The notes under the pieces: generated by a model
What the model was told of the DNA's origin: nothing
Databases searched by the model: none
Seen by the model: only the letters and a program-made list of their open reading frames with translations
Made by a program: the position numbers and the translations under genes
Shown here: positions 27,743-35,401 of the stretch, one piece after another
How positions within the stretch are numbered: the first letter of the stretch is position 1
Layout: each line of letters starts with the position of its first letter
DNA from: Ignavibacteria bacterium
Lineage (GTDB): Bacteria > Bacteroidota > Ignavibacteria > Tepidaquicellales > Tepidaquicellaceae
Length of the DNA: 51,603 bases
Assembly: GCA_016719565.1 (NCBI GenBank)
Contig: JADJYU010000011.1
Coordinates: forward strand, 1 to 51,603
Reading direction: 5' to 3'

Positions 27743-29211
27743 ACTTAAAGGTTTATCTGATCATAGGTGAATCATTGTCAAAAGGTATAGACAAAGCATA
27801 CCGCAAAGGAATTGCTTCGATAGTAAAGCTCAACAAAAAAGAGATCCTCCGTCTGTCTGACGATCCGGAACTATTCAAAATAAATTATACCGGCACTGAC
27901 AAGATTGCTTTGATGAATTTCAAAGTTGAAGCGTTTACCGTTGCCGGAGTGATGAGCTATGAACTGGAAAATAAATTAAAGAAACTTGCAGCAGAGCTGC
28001 AGGAAGGAAATCATCCGCTTGCAAAAGGTGAAAAAGATATTAAGAAGGTCTGGGTAGCTGAGGCATATAACATTATGGCAGATTATATCCCAATCCCGGA
28101 TATGCCGGCGCCGAGATTTCTTAATACAAACCTGCGTACTGCAATGCAGTCATCTTATCACGCTGCACAATATATACGGCTTCAGGATGATTCTGTAAAA
28201 AATTTATATCCCGCCTATCAGTATAAAACATTAAATGATAACAGAGTCCGCGAAGAGCATCTGAGTCTTCACGATATGATCTGGAGAAACGATGATCCGG
28301 TATGGGACAAGATCTGGCCGCCGAACGGATGGAACTGCCGGTGTTATGTAAGTCCTCTCAATCAGGAAGAATTTGATAATTCAGCAGTTCAGCCAAGAAC
28401 TGTGACAGAAGAGAGAGTAAACGAGATTGTAAGCCAGGGAAAGATCGGGAAAGACTTTCAGAAAAATCCCGGCAAGACTATGAGTATTTGGGGAGGATGG
28501 CTGAAAGCAAAAGTTAAAACTCTTCCTATAGAAATTGCAAATGAGATTCAGAGCCGGGCAAGTACGAGCTATGGAACTTCAAAAAATTTCCCTAAAAGAA
28601 TGCCAAAGCCGTTAGTTAATGCGGTCCCGGATTTTGTGTTTGATAAAATATCTGATAATGTTACATATAAATTTGGGAAGGGCAAGAGTTCGCAATACAG
28701 TTATACAAATAAAGTATTAACGCAGGCAGAGAAATGGGGAAGACAGTATAGCGAGAAAGTGCATATAAATGTTTTTCAGCACGAAATATCTCATGCAATT
28801 CATTTTGAAAACAAATTAAGAACCCCTTCAGAAACCTCAAGCGAGACAAACATATTCCTCACGAACGCCAGGAGACGGGTAGATCAGCAAGTTAAGGCTA
28901 GATCGGAATATTTTAATAATAAATACAAGAGAGGTAGAGACAGAAGCAGTCAACCGATCGAAGTAACCTATGAAGAGGCTGCAATGGCAGACTGTATCAA
29001 AGCTGTTACCCGTACATTTGGCTACGGTCACTCGGATAATTATTTCGCAAGAAAGTCTTTTCGAGATTATGAAATTCTCGCTAATACCGGTCAAATGTAT
29101 TTGGAATATGTCCGCACCGGGAAATGGAATAGATTTTTAGAACGGGATTTTATAGATTTAATCCCAGAGATAAAAAAATACTGGAATAAAGTATATGGCA
29201 AAAATTATTAA
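27739..29211 (+). CDS. MuF head morphogenesis protein with C-terminal zincin-like domain
   Basis: 490 residues, TTG start coupled to the terminase stop. Residues about 110-240 are the MuF domain (RTAMQSSYHAAQYIR, NRVREEHLSLHDMIW, then PPNGWNCRCYV). The C-terminal half, from about residue 290, has HEISH at residues 348-352 (an HExxH zinc motif, FQHEISHAIHF) and a possible third ligand at Glu445 in DYEILANTGQ. This is the pattern of MuF polymorphic toxins. The small gene that follows is an immunity candidate. The MuF part is firm; the metalloprotease activity is inferred. Confidence 0.88.
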   Translation: MNLKVYLIIGESLSKGIDKAYRKGIASIVKLNKKEILRLSDDPELFKINYTGTDKIALMNFKVEAFTVAGVMSYELENKLKKLAAELQEGNHPLAKGEKDIKKVWVAEAYNIMADYIPIPDMPAPRFLNTNLRTAMQSSYHAAQYIRLQDDSVKNLYPAYQYKTLNDNRVREEHLSLHDMIWRNDDPVWDKIWPPNGWNCRCYVSPLNQEEFDNSAVQPRTVTEERVNEIVSQGKIGKDFQKNPGKTMSIWGGWLKAKVKTLPIEIANEIQSRASTSYGTSKNFPKRMPKPLVNAVPDFVFDKISDNVTYKFGKGKSSQYSYTNKVLTQAEKWGRQYSEKVHINVFQHEISHAIHFENKLRTPSETSSETNIFLTNARRRVDQQVKARSEYFNNKYKRGRDRSSQPIEVTYEEAAMADCIKAVTRTFGYGHSDNYFARKSFRDYEILANTGQMYLEYVRTGKWNRFLERDFIDLIPEIKKYWNKVYGKNY

Positions 29212-29440
29212 TTTTCATATTGAAGCTGGTAGTAAGTTAATGTCATTAATTGATGATTACCTGAACGAATTCCCTAATGACGAAGATTTCATTGACACCT
29301 GCAACGCCGTATATGGAATTGACTTTGACGAGTTGGAAGAATTGCTTACAAAGAGAAAACCCGGTCAAGGGATACGCATCTATGAAGAGGTTGACAATAT
29401 TGCTGTTGACTATCAGCAGCTTGAAATATACGACAAATGA
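29195..29440 (+). CDS. Small acidic protein, candidate immunity protein for MuF domain
   Basis: 81 residues. It overlaps the MuF gene by 17 bases and the gpG gene by 4. It is strongly acidic (SLIDDYLNEFPNDEDFID, DFDELEELLTKR), as many immunity proteins are. MuF toxin domains are often followed by such small genes. No known immunity family is recognised, so the role is inference; a head-assembly role is also possible. Confidence 0.6.
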   Translation: MAKIINFHIEAGSKLMSLIDDYLNEFPNDEDFIDTCNAVYGIDFDELEELLTKRKPGQGIRIYEEVDNIAVDYQQLEIYDK

Positions 29441-29955
29441 ATTCACTCCAAGAAATCCAAAACCTTCTTAACAAAGTTATCCAGGAAATAAAAGTCAAAG
29501 GTCTTAAAGCAATTGAGATTGAAGCTGTAAAGTCGATCCGTAAAAACTTTGAAGTTGGCGGACGCCCGAAATGGACTCCTTCGATGAAAAAAGGTAAATT
29601 AATAGGGACGAAAACTTTACAGGTGACAGGAGCTCTAAGTCAAATTTCTGCAGTAAGAGATGATGCAAATTCAACTGTTACTTTATCCACAAGCCCGCTT
29701 GCAAGAGCTTATGCGCGTATACATCAGGAAGGCGGAACAATAACTATGCCGGCAAGGACATCAGCACGTAGGACTAAGAATGACGGACGGTCAGTATTTG
29801 CATCCAAGAACCGCGATACAGGAAAACGTAAGAAAGTGGATGTGAGTTTTAGCACGGGGTATACAATAAAAATTCCGGCAAGACCTTATTTGGTTATCCC
29901 GCCGGAAGATCATTCTAAAATATTAGAACAGGTTAAGAAGGCAATAAATCTGTAG
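29437..29955 (+). CDS. Virion morphogenesis protein gpG (Mu G-like)
   Basis: 172 residues. It has the phage virion-morphogenesis layout: AVKSIRKNFEVGGRPKWTPS, then TLQVTGALSQISAVRDDANS, ARAYARIHQEGGTITMPAR and the final RPYLVIPPEDHSKILE. In Mu this tail-completion protein G lies after F, as here. It is the last gene of the rightward block and converges on the leftward early block with a 16-base gap. Confidence 0.9.
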   Translation: MNSLQEIQNLLNKVIQEIKVKGLKAIEIEAVKSIRKNFEVGGRPKWTPSMKKGKLIGTKTLQVTGALSQISAVRDDANSTVTLSTSPLARAYARIHQEGGTITMPARTSARRTKNDGRSVFASKNRDTGKRKKVDVSFSTGYTIKIPARPYLVIPPEDHSKILEQVKKAINL

Positions 29956-29971
29956 TTTATAAAATCATAAA

Positions 29972-30418
29972 TTAGTTTTTCATATATTCATCTTTTTTTC
30001 TCTCAAGCTCCATTAAACGAAGTTTACTCGTCCTTGTAAACAAATAAACCAAAGAGACTATTGTTACTCCTCCAAACACACTTCCTATAATTGGCATGCC
30101 GCTTAATATTATATATAATGATCCAAGGATTAAAATTAAAGCTAGTATAAAACCAAACCAAAGTCCTTTCTTTGAATTAGCAACATTAGAATCAACTGTT
30201 TTTGATTCTATGTCTATTCTGTGTATTGTTTGTTCCTTTACCAAATGCAGCAATTCTTTTGTTATGCCTGGCGAAATAATTTCAAGACGGTCTAATATAT
30301 CCGGATGTGGTAATTGACCTTTATAATATTCGATTTTTTCCCCATAGATTGTAAGCTCTTTTTTAGATGGAGTTCCCCCTTGCTGATGAGTCTTAGTAAT
30401 TTTATTCCTTCGGTTCAT
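29972..30418 (-). CDS. DUF2335 membrane protein
   Basis: 148 residues. The N-terminal half has the DUF2335 pattern (KGQLPHPDILDRLEIISPGI, then LVKEQTIHRIDIES). Two transmembrane helices follow (GLWFGFILALILILGSLYII and IGSVFGGVTIVSLVYLF), then a basic tail. Function is unknown; such genes recur in phages and mobile elements. It is the last gene of the leftward early/middle block and overlaps the upstream gene by 17 bases. Confidence 0.8.
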   Translation of the reverse strand: MNRRNKITKTHQQGGTPSKKELTIYGEKIEYYKGQLPHPDILDRLEIISPGITKELLHLVKEQTIHRIDIESKTVDSNVANSKKGLWFGFILALILILGSLYIILSGMPIIGSVFGGVTIVSLVYLFTRTSKLRLMELERKKDEYMKN

Positions 30419-30620
30419 TCAACTGTTTTTTTTCAATTATTCTGAAAGAACTTTCGAAATCATCGTAAATGGCATTCCAGTCATTTTTTAGTGCGATTGA
30501 ATCTGCTTCTTCCGGGGAGTCGCTAAAATTATAATCCGGGAGCGAACAGGCAAAGTCAAAAATCCTTGACATCCCCTCAAAGAAAGAAGGCTGTGCCAAT
30601 AAAAATGATGCTCTAAACAT
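30402..30620 (-). CDS. Small acidic protein upstream of DUF2335
   Basis: 72 residues, soluble and acidic (SPEEADSIALKNDWNAIYDD). It starts at ATG 30620 and overlaps the DUF2335 gene by 17 bases. Pairs of a small protein with a DUF2335 membrane protein occur in other phages and plasmids. No domain is recognised. Confidence 0.65.
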   Translation of the reverse strand: MFRASFLLAQPSFFEGMSRIFDFACSLPDYNFSDSPEEADSIALKNDWNAIYDDFESSFRIIEKKQLNEPKE

Positions 30621-30688
30621 TTTAATTATTTAATTTGATTATATGTTTGACAATAATAAACATTGTTGTTACAAAATAAAATTCATTT

Positions 30689-30904
30689 TCAGCTGAATAA
30701 TTTATTTTGTTCTTTATCTTTGTTGGGTCCGTTTATCTCGGGCTCAAACGACTTGTCGACAAATGTTCCATACGGAATTTCAGTTTCCTGAGTTTTCCAT
30801 TCATGCCGGCATTTCTTACAGCGCCTTGATCGAAGGATAAAGGTCATGTATTTCCTAACGTCGAATACCCGCGAATATTTAAATCTGCATTTAGGACATC
30901 TCAT
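30689..30904 (-). CDS. Zinc-ribbon protein (Ogr/NrdR-like), possible regulator
   Basis: 71 residues. Two CxxC pairs form a zinc ribbon (MRCPKCRFKYSRVFDVRKYM, then RCKKCRHEWKTQE). It resembles the ribbon at the start of NrdR and phage late activators of the Ogr/Delta type. It may activate late transcription, taking the place of Mu C. The basis is the motif and position only. Coupled to the HTH gene upstream by a 4-base overlap. Confidence 0.7.
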   Translation of the reverse strand: MRCPKCRFKYSRVFDVRKYMTFILRSRRCKKCRHEWKTQETEIPYGTFVDKSFEPEINGPNKDKEQNKLFS

Positions 30905-31188
30905 CTGATTTTATCGAGCTCCCTTTTTTTATTTCCAAAAAGTTTTGCTGTATATTTCCATTCGTCCAGAGTATCCTCCTCTTCTTGTGACTTAGGTCTG
31001 TACTTCCTGATTAAAGCCATAAAAAGCGGATCACTTATAATGGATTCAAAGTGATCATATGCAAACCGTTTTATAAGCTTTGCGGTTTCTGTATTGTAAT
31101 TCTTGGGGTTGTTTAAAACACGGCTGACGTAGACTTCAGAGCAGCCGCACATTACTGCAATGTTTCTTTGAGTAATTTTTCTTCGCAC
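30901..31188 (-). CDS. LacI-type HTH protein
   Basis: 95 residues. The N-terminal 35 residues form a compact HTH like that of LacI/XRE proteins (TQRNIAVMCGCSEVYVSRVL), followed by a helical tail without a ligand domain. This suggests a phage DNA-binding protein, possibly a middle-gene regulator. It lies in the leftward block between two other small regulatory-looking genes. Confidence 0.7.
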   Translation of the reverse strand: MRRKITQRNIAVMCGCSEVYVSRVLNNPKNYNTETAKLIKRFAYDHFESIISDPLFMALIRKYRPKSQEEEDTLDEWKYTAKLFGNKKRELDKIR

Positions 31189-31205
31189 GCTTTAGGTTCC
31201 CAGTT

Positions 31206-31436
31206 TTAGATTAATTTAATAGATTGCGCGTTAGATATATTAATTGCTTTTATTGATCCGTCATCTAATCTCAGCTGTATCCGGTCGGATCTGCAGAACG
31301 TAAGCTTTCCGTAAAATATATCCTGATCAAAAGTTATAACGCGCAGCGTACTGTTCATCCTTAGTTTGTCGGCGAGAATAAGTCTGTGAATTGTTTCACG
31401 GTTGATTAAACCGTTAGTAAGTTTTTGTCCGTACAT
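31206..31436 (-). CDS. Small beta-barrel protein, possibly Sm-like
   Basis: 76 residues. The C-terminal 50 residues (RVITFDQDIFYGKLTFCRSD, then IQLRLDDGSIKAINISNA) have the strand pattern of Sm/SH3-like small barrels that often bind nucleic acid. I would not rely on this without modelling. Lies in a run of small genes in the leftward block. Confidence 0.55.
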   Translation of the reverse strand: MYGQKLTNGLINRETIHRLILADKLRMNSTLRVITFDQDIFYGKLTFCRSDRIQLRLDDGSIKAINISNAQSIKLI

Positions 31437-31452
31437 TCTCTGATATTTAAAA

Positions 31453-31749
31453 TTAGAATAGAGTTAACTGTTTTTTTGTGACCGTCCAAAGAGATACCTT
31501 TCTGTTTGTCTTGCTGCTTAGCATAGAGCCGGCAACCTCGACATACCCCATATCCCTCAGCTCGTGAACCCGGGCCGTGATAGAGTGAACATATTTTCCT
31601 AACACAGTGGCGATTTCCTCTGTAGTAGTTCTGCCGGCTGCTCTGATCGCATTGTAGACCTCCGCCTGGAGCTTGCCAAGCTCAGGCAGAGTTTCCTTTA
31701 GAGATTCATTCCGCAATTGCTCTGACGAATATCCTCCTCTTGTTTTCAT
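31453..31749 (-). CDS. Winged-helix DNA-binding protein
   Basis: 98 residues. The central region (ELGKLQAEVYNAIRAAGRTT, then EEIATVLGKYVHSITARVHE) reads as a winged helix with a recognition helix and a final wing (GSMLSSKTNRKVSLWTV). It is similar to phage/ArsR-MarR-like regulators. Coupled to the gene upstream by a 4-base overlap. Confidence 0.7.
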   Translation of the reverse strand: MKTRGGYSSEQLRNESLKETLPELGKLQAEVYNAIRAAGRTTTEEIATVLGKYVHSITARVHELRDMGYVEVAGSMLSSKTNRKVSLWTVTKKQLTLF

Positions 31750-31925
31750 AACCAGAATGCGTCTCTTAATCTTTTCAAAATTCTGTACCGTGCTTTTATT
31801 TTATCATCTTCTGTTGCCGGTCTGACTATCCTCCATGTATCGCAGTTAATTATACATACAGGTTTTTTCTCTTTCTCTTGTTTTATGAAATATGTCCGGG
31901 TAAAAGTAGATGCGTCTAATTTCAT
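31746..31925 (-). CDS. 59-aa hypothetical basic protein
   Basis: A complete small frame (starts MKLDASTFTRTYFIKQEKEK) overlaps Gam's stop by 4 bases at its start and the winged-helix gene by 4 bases at its end. This tight ATGA coupling on both sides argues that it is real. It is basic with a beta strand (CIINCDTWRIVRPAT) and no known domain. Confidence 0.65.
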   Translation of the reverse strand: MKLDASTFTRTYFIKQEKEKKPVCIINCDTWRIVRPATEDDKIKARYRILKRLRDAFWL

Positions 31926-32461
31926 GCTACATCCTCCAGTTTCCTTGCTTCTTTCGAAAAGACATCAATAAAAAAGTTGTCTTCCTGAAAAATGTGAACT
32001 CCAAGCTTTGCAAGCTGATCAGGTTTTAAGCCTGAGGAAAGAATTGCGTTCTTGTCAATCTCTTCCTTTACACGCATAAATTCATCTTTGAATTTTTTCG
32101 AACTTTTTATTACTGATTTTACCGCTTCCCATGTAAATCCTTTCAGCGTTTTCAATGCGCCGGTACCTTTGCGGAATCCTACGATGCCGTAATTAAGCTC
32201 TCTGCTCCTGCTCTCATCGAACAAAGTTTTATTCTGCTCGCAATATAACTGAACATCTCTTTCAAGACCGATCTCCTCGGATTTCATACGCTCGATGATC
32301 GGCATTGAAGCCTCCTGAGCTTTCAGGATCTTCTCGTTTAAAACGTTTTCTTCCTGTGATACTTTATTGCGTATCACCGCTATTGCCTTCAGCGCAGTAT
32401 CGACTTCCTCCCAGCTCTTAAGAGTAGTCCTCTGATCTGTTTGTGGTTTTGTCTTAGCCAT
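31922..32461 (-). CDS. gam: Host-nuclease inhibitor Gam (Mu Gam-like)
   Basis: 179 residues. Mu Gam binds DNA ends and blocks RecBCD-type nucleases. The family pattern is clear: an antiparallel coiled coil (TALKAIAVIRNKVSQEENVL, then ASMPIIERMKSEEIGLERDV), then FDESRSRELNYGIVGFRKGT and a C-terminal wedge (EWxxV-like FTWEAVKSVIKSS). It lies in the early block as in Mu. Confidence 0.9.
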   Translation of the reverse strand: MAKTKPQTDQRTTLKSWEEVDTALKAIAVIRNKVSQEENVLNEKILKAQEASMPIIERMKSEEIGLERDVQLYCEQNKTLFDESRSRELNYGIVGFRKGTGALKTLKGFTWEAVKSVIKSSKKFKDEFMRVKEEIDKNAILSSGLKPDQLAKLGVHIFQEDNFFIDVFSKEARKLEDVA

Positions 32462-32487
32462 TTTTATTATTATTTGGTTTATAAAAA

Positions 32488-33690
32488 TTAATTTCCGAAT
32501 ACTTCAATCTCTAAGCGTCTTAGTCGCTGCTCTATAGTCATAGGTGTTGGCGGGGGAGGCGGAGATCCGCCGCCTTTCGTTAATGTAAAATTATCAACAA
32601 CCTGTCTGTTTACATTTATGAACCTGCAGTTTAAAGAGTCCGGATAAATAGTGAGAAGCTGAGCTCCCCAGTTATCCAGATACTGAATTATTGAACCGCT
32701 TCTGGAAGTGTATAAGAATGGATTTTTGTGATCACCACCGAGCCCGTTAACTGTAATGGTTAGACTATCAATGTTCAGGCGTTCGTACAAATGGTTGTGA
32801 CCGGTCATTAATAAATCTGCACCCCACTTTTTGAAATTCCACCGGAGGATATGATAAGTATCCAAGTGTTCGGCGGATGTCGATGAGTATGGAGGATGGT
32901 GCATGATAACTATTTTCCACTTGGCAGTGGAATTTATTAATCTGCTCTTCAGCCAGTTTGCCTGGACAGAATTACTGTCAATCCCGTCCGGCTCAAAGTT
33001 GAACCTTCCCATGACCGTGCCTGATCCGTATGCAGAGTTCACAATAAAGAACTCTACTAAATCGGAATTACCGATTTTGGAATTATAATATCTTAAATTA
33101 CCGCTTAGTCTTGACAAGGTAATAGCTGATCCAAAGTACCAGTCCCATGCTGCAAACGAAGAATTGTAACCATCATGGTTACCAAGAGCCGGCAGGAACC
33201 GGTTAGTGTCCTGGGATCCGGAATATAATCTTCCGTCAGCTCCGGTATACTTATAGGTGCCTTTGTAGTACCTGATGAACTCGGAATAATATTTCCCGAT
33301 GTTTCTGTCAATGGTCCCTTCTGATCCGTTTGGATAGTTGTTGTCACCAACGGTTACTATCCTGATAGGATTGAAGCTCTTAACTAACTCGGCGACCATT
33401 CCCTCCTGAGGAAGATCAGATCCGTAGTCACCGATCACTGCAACTTTGACCTGAGACTGGACAGAACTTGCTAACATAAATAATGCTAATATTATGACGA
33501 GTTTTCCATTTAAAGTTAGTACAGCAATATTTTTTTTGCAGACCTTTAAAGATTGTGTTTCAATTAAATTTTTCTTCCTCTCGTCTAATTTTTTTCTTAA
33601 TGCCTTTTTCTGGGCTTTATAATTCTCTAATCTTTCAAGCGGATCAGGGACAGAACCAAGCCCCTTGCTTATATTGTTATTTTTTTTCAT
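32488..33690 (-). CDS. Membrane-anchored calcineurin-like metallophosphoesterase
   Basis: 400 residues. A basic cytoplasmic N-terminus of about 60 residues is followed by a transmembrane helix or uncleaved signal (LNGKLVIILALFMLASSVQS). The phosphoesterase domain then has all family motifs: VIGDYGSD, VTVGDNNYP, LGNHDGYN, VIMHHPPYSS and TGHNHLYER. The end has a proline linker (GGGSPPPPPTP) and a short coiled coil (MTIEQRLRRLEIEVFGN). Similar C-terminal coils occur on phage virion proteins. The active site would face the periplasm if the helix is an anchor. Its presence beside Gam is unusual. The substrate is unknown. Confidence 0.85.
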   Translation of the reverse strand: MKKNNNISKGLGSVPDPLERLENYKAQKKALRKKLDERKKNLIETQSLKVCKKNIAVLTLNGKLVIILALFMLASSVQSQVKVAVIGDYGSDLPQEGMVAELVKSFNPIRIVTVGDNNYPNGSEGTIDRNIGKYYSEFIRYYKGTYKYTGADGRLYSGSQDTNRFLPALGNHDGYNSSFAAWDWYFGSAITLSRLSGNLRYYNSKIGNSDLVEFFIVNSAYGSGTVMGRFNFEPDGIDSNSVQANWLKSRLINSTAKWKIVIMHHPPYSSTSAEHLDTYHILRWNFKKWGADLLMTGHNHLYERLNIDSLTITVNGLGGDHKNPFLYTSRSGSIIQYLDNWGAQLLTIYPDSLNCRFINVNRQVVDNFTLTKGGGSPPPPPTPMTIEQRLRRLEIEVFGN

Positions 33691-33699
33691 GTTAATTAT

Positions 33700-34017
33700 T
33701 TATTTATATTTGAATAATATTAATCTAAGTTTCTGACTGCCGAGTTCAATATTGGGATACATCCGGTATATAATATTTTTGCACTCTGAAACAGAGTATC
33801 CTGTATCCAGATAGGCAATGAACATGCTCAGCTGGTCAAGATAGAATGCTTTTATATCCATTATTTCGGCGACACCTTTTACCTGCAAGTCTTTACCAGA
33901 CCTTAGGAATACTTTATATTCATCTCCGACTCTGTAAGTATCAGACATCCTTATAGATGTGAAGCACTTGCAGTCTAATTTGTTGTTCCAATTATATGTA
34001 AAAACGATTTCTTTCAT
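33700..34017 (-). CDS. Hypothetical early phage protein
   Basis: 105 residues. The N-terminal half is beta-rich (IVFTYNWNNKLDCKCFTSIR, then DEYKVFLRSGKDLQVKGVAE), which resembles small PUA/ASCH-like folds, and the C-terminal half is helical. It overlaps the GemA-like gene by 26 bases. Function unknown. Confidence 0.6.
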   Translation of the reverse strand: MKEIVFTYNWNNKLDCKCFTSIRMSDTYRVGDEYKVFLRSGKDLQVKGVAEIMDIKAFYLDQLSMFIAYLDTGYSVSECKNIIYRMYPNIELGSQKLRLILFKYK

Positions 34018-34375
34018 TTTGTCTGCCTCTGATTTCTTTTTTTTTGATTTTGTCTAATCTCTTTATAACTTTATCAGCATCAGCTTTTGACATGATCATA
34101 TAAAGTTTTTGTAGTTTTGAATTCTGAACTTCCCAGACTGACATTCTATTCCTTCGGTCCGGCAATACTCCCAGGATAAAACTAAATGTTGCCTCAGGTG
34201 ACCATTCAAAATCATACTTCGTTATTTTTATTATTGCCTTACGCTGTCCGACTGACATTACTTTGCTTTTGTCTTCTGATTTCAATTCCTTCAGCGTCCT
34301 TAATAGTTTGTCATAAATATTTTTTGCCTCATCAATAGTAAGCAGAGTAACAGAAGGCGCAGGTAACGGGAACAT
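33992..34375 (-). CDS. GemA/gp16-like protein (DUF1018), possibly 5'-extended
   Basis: 127 residues as read. The core (MSVGQRKAIIKITKYDFEWS, then LYMIMSKADADKVIKRLDKI) matches the Mu GemA/gp16 pattern of an SxxQ-KAI start and an AD/A-VI-L end. In Mu, GemA modulates host gene expression and DNA topology. The frame is open upstream of 34375 (for example SIKICGDKSVLSYEIDKAFL). A start at 34529 (METNKGYKGYADYRSFLNAK) would need one indel near 34455, so the true gene may be 33992-34529. Confidence 0.65.
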   Translation of the reverse strand: MFPLPAPSVTLLTIDEAKNIYDKLLRTLKELKSEDKSKVMSVGQRKAIIKITKYDFEWSPEATFSFILGVLPDRRNRMSVWEVQNSKLQKLYMIMSKADADKVIKRLDKIKKKEIRGRQNERNRFYI

Positions 34376-34528
34376 GGCAGTGTTAGGAGTCCGGGACAGA
34401 AACGCTTTGTCAATTTCATAACTCAGGACTGACTTATCACCGCAGATCTTAATGCTCAGAGCGTGAAAGCTTAGCGTTTAGAAATGACCTGTAATCCGCA
34501 TATCCCTTATATCCTTTATTAGTCTCCA

Positions 34529-34699
34529 TTACTCTTTCCCCCTGTATTTATCTTTAAGCTCTTCCATCGCCCAGATTACTGCCATAGCCGCGCGGAAGAC
34601 TCTGTCATACCAGCGTGCAGAAGTAAATTCATTAATGATCTGAGGCATGTCACTTTCTGATTCTCTCTTTAAAATTTGGACTTTAAATGAATACTGCAT
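34529..34699 (-). CDS. 56-aa hypothetical early protein
   Basis: ATG at 34697-34699 overlaps the stop of the upstream gene by one base, and its TAA overlaps the next ATG. The product (starts MQYSFKVQILKRESESDMPQ, ends DKYRGKE) is mostly helical. The tight spacing on both sides supports a real small gene. No family recognised. Confidence 0.55.
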   Translation of the reverse strand: MQYSFKVQILKRESESDMPQIINEFTSARWYDRVFRAAMAVIWAMEELKDKYRGKE

Positions 34700-34938
34700 T
34701 ATTCTACCTCCAGTAATTTTTTTAAATGATTATCGAAAAATGGTCTTGTAACTTTGAATACTACATCATAATGCAATTCCGGATTTGCCTGGTCACGAAC
34801 TCTAAATGTCAGCTCTACACGCCCCCGAGTTTCAGAAGCATCAAGTAAACTTAAGCCGGTGATCGAAGTTGCCTGTGATATATTTGCGTAATGACGGATC
34901 AGAGAATTTAGTACTATCGTTACTTTATGCTGCTCCAT
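34699..34938 (-). CDS. Small early protein, paralogue of its neighbour
   Basis: 79 residues, beta-rich middle (GRVELTFRVRDQANPELHYD) and a C-terminal helix (PFFDNHLKKLLE). That end resembles the end of the next upstream gene (NFFDTYLKVIFE), suggesting an old duplication. Overlaps it by 14 bases. Function unknown. Confidence 0.6.
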   Translation of the reverse strand: MEQHKVTIVLNSLIRHYANISQATSITGLSLLDASETRGRVELTFRVRDQANPELHYDVVFKVTRPFFDNHLKKLLEVE

Positions 34939-35146
34939 TTACTTTTCTCCTTTTTGAGTTTGCCGTTTCAAAAATCACTTTTAAATAAGTATCGAAAAAA
35001 TTTTCTTCTAACGTCCAGATCACGCTGTCTACCGGCTGCCGGTAATAAAACATGATCACAATATTACCGAGATGGTGCTGAGTTTCATAGTTAGAACAAT
35101 AATCCAGATCTTCCAATATTCTTCTTAACAAACTAAACGGTCTCAT
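34925..35146 (-). CDS. Small early protein, second paralogue
   Basis: 73 residues from ATG 35146, which overlaps the preceding gene's stop region (GAGGATGAGACC). A longer frame to 35323 exists but its extra 59 residues (Arg/Gly-rich) lie inside the upstream gene and look like a shadow. It ends NFFDTYLKVIFETANSKRR, similar to the next gene's end. Function unknown. Confidence 0.55.
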   Translation of the reverse strand: MRPFSLLRRILEDLDYCSNYETQHHLGNIVIMFYYRQPVDSVIWTLEENFFDTYLKVIFETANSKRRKVNGAA

Positions 35147-35387
35147 CCTCAGCCACCCTCCCTTCCTGCATTTCCCTTTTCCGCTTAATGTTTCCTCCGT
35201 CTCTCGGCAGCAGGTTATTCTTCGCCGGCTTCCCGTAATATTTCGCGGCGCTCCATAATTCTTTTTTGCATTTCTGCCAGCATCCGCTCCAGTCTGCCGT
35301 CTTAGTGAAATAACTGATCTCACCGTCCATCTTTACACGCATATAAGCGTCGAATTTATATATGTATATTCGCCCGATTTTAAGCAT
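35133..35387 (-). CDS. Hypothetical early protein, 84 aa
   Basis: 84 residues, ATG 35387. It is basic with aromatic residues (KIGRIYIYKFDAYMRVKMDG, then WSGCWQKCKKELWSAAKYYG). It might bind DNA, but no motif supports it. It lies downstream of the coiled-coil gene and overlaps the next gene by 14 bases. Confidence 0.55.
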   Translation of the reverse strand: MLKIGRIYIYKFDAYMRVKMDGEISYFTKTADWSGCWQKCKKELWSAAKYYGKPAKNNLLPRDGGNIKRKREMQEGRVAEDETV

Positions 35388-35401
35388 GAGATACTCCGTG
35401 T

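Noticed and set aside
27739..29211. MuF C-terminal domain as the endolysin
   Set aside because: HExxH alone does not indicate peptidoglycan cleavage and the fusion to a head protein fits the toxin pattern better.
34925..35323. Longer 132-codon version of the early gene
   Set aside because: The extra N-terminus lies inside the upstream gene and is Arg/Gly-rich; ATG 35146 overlaps that gene's stop, the usual phage spacing.
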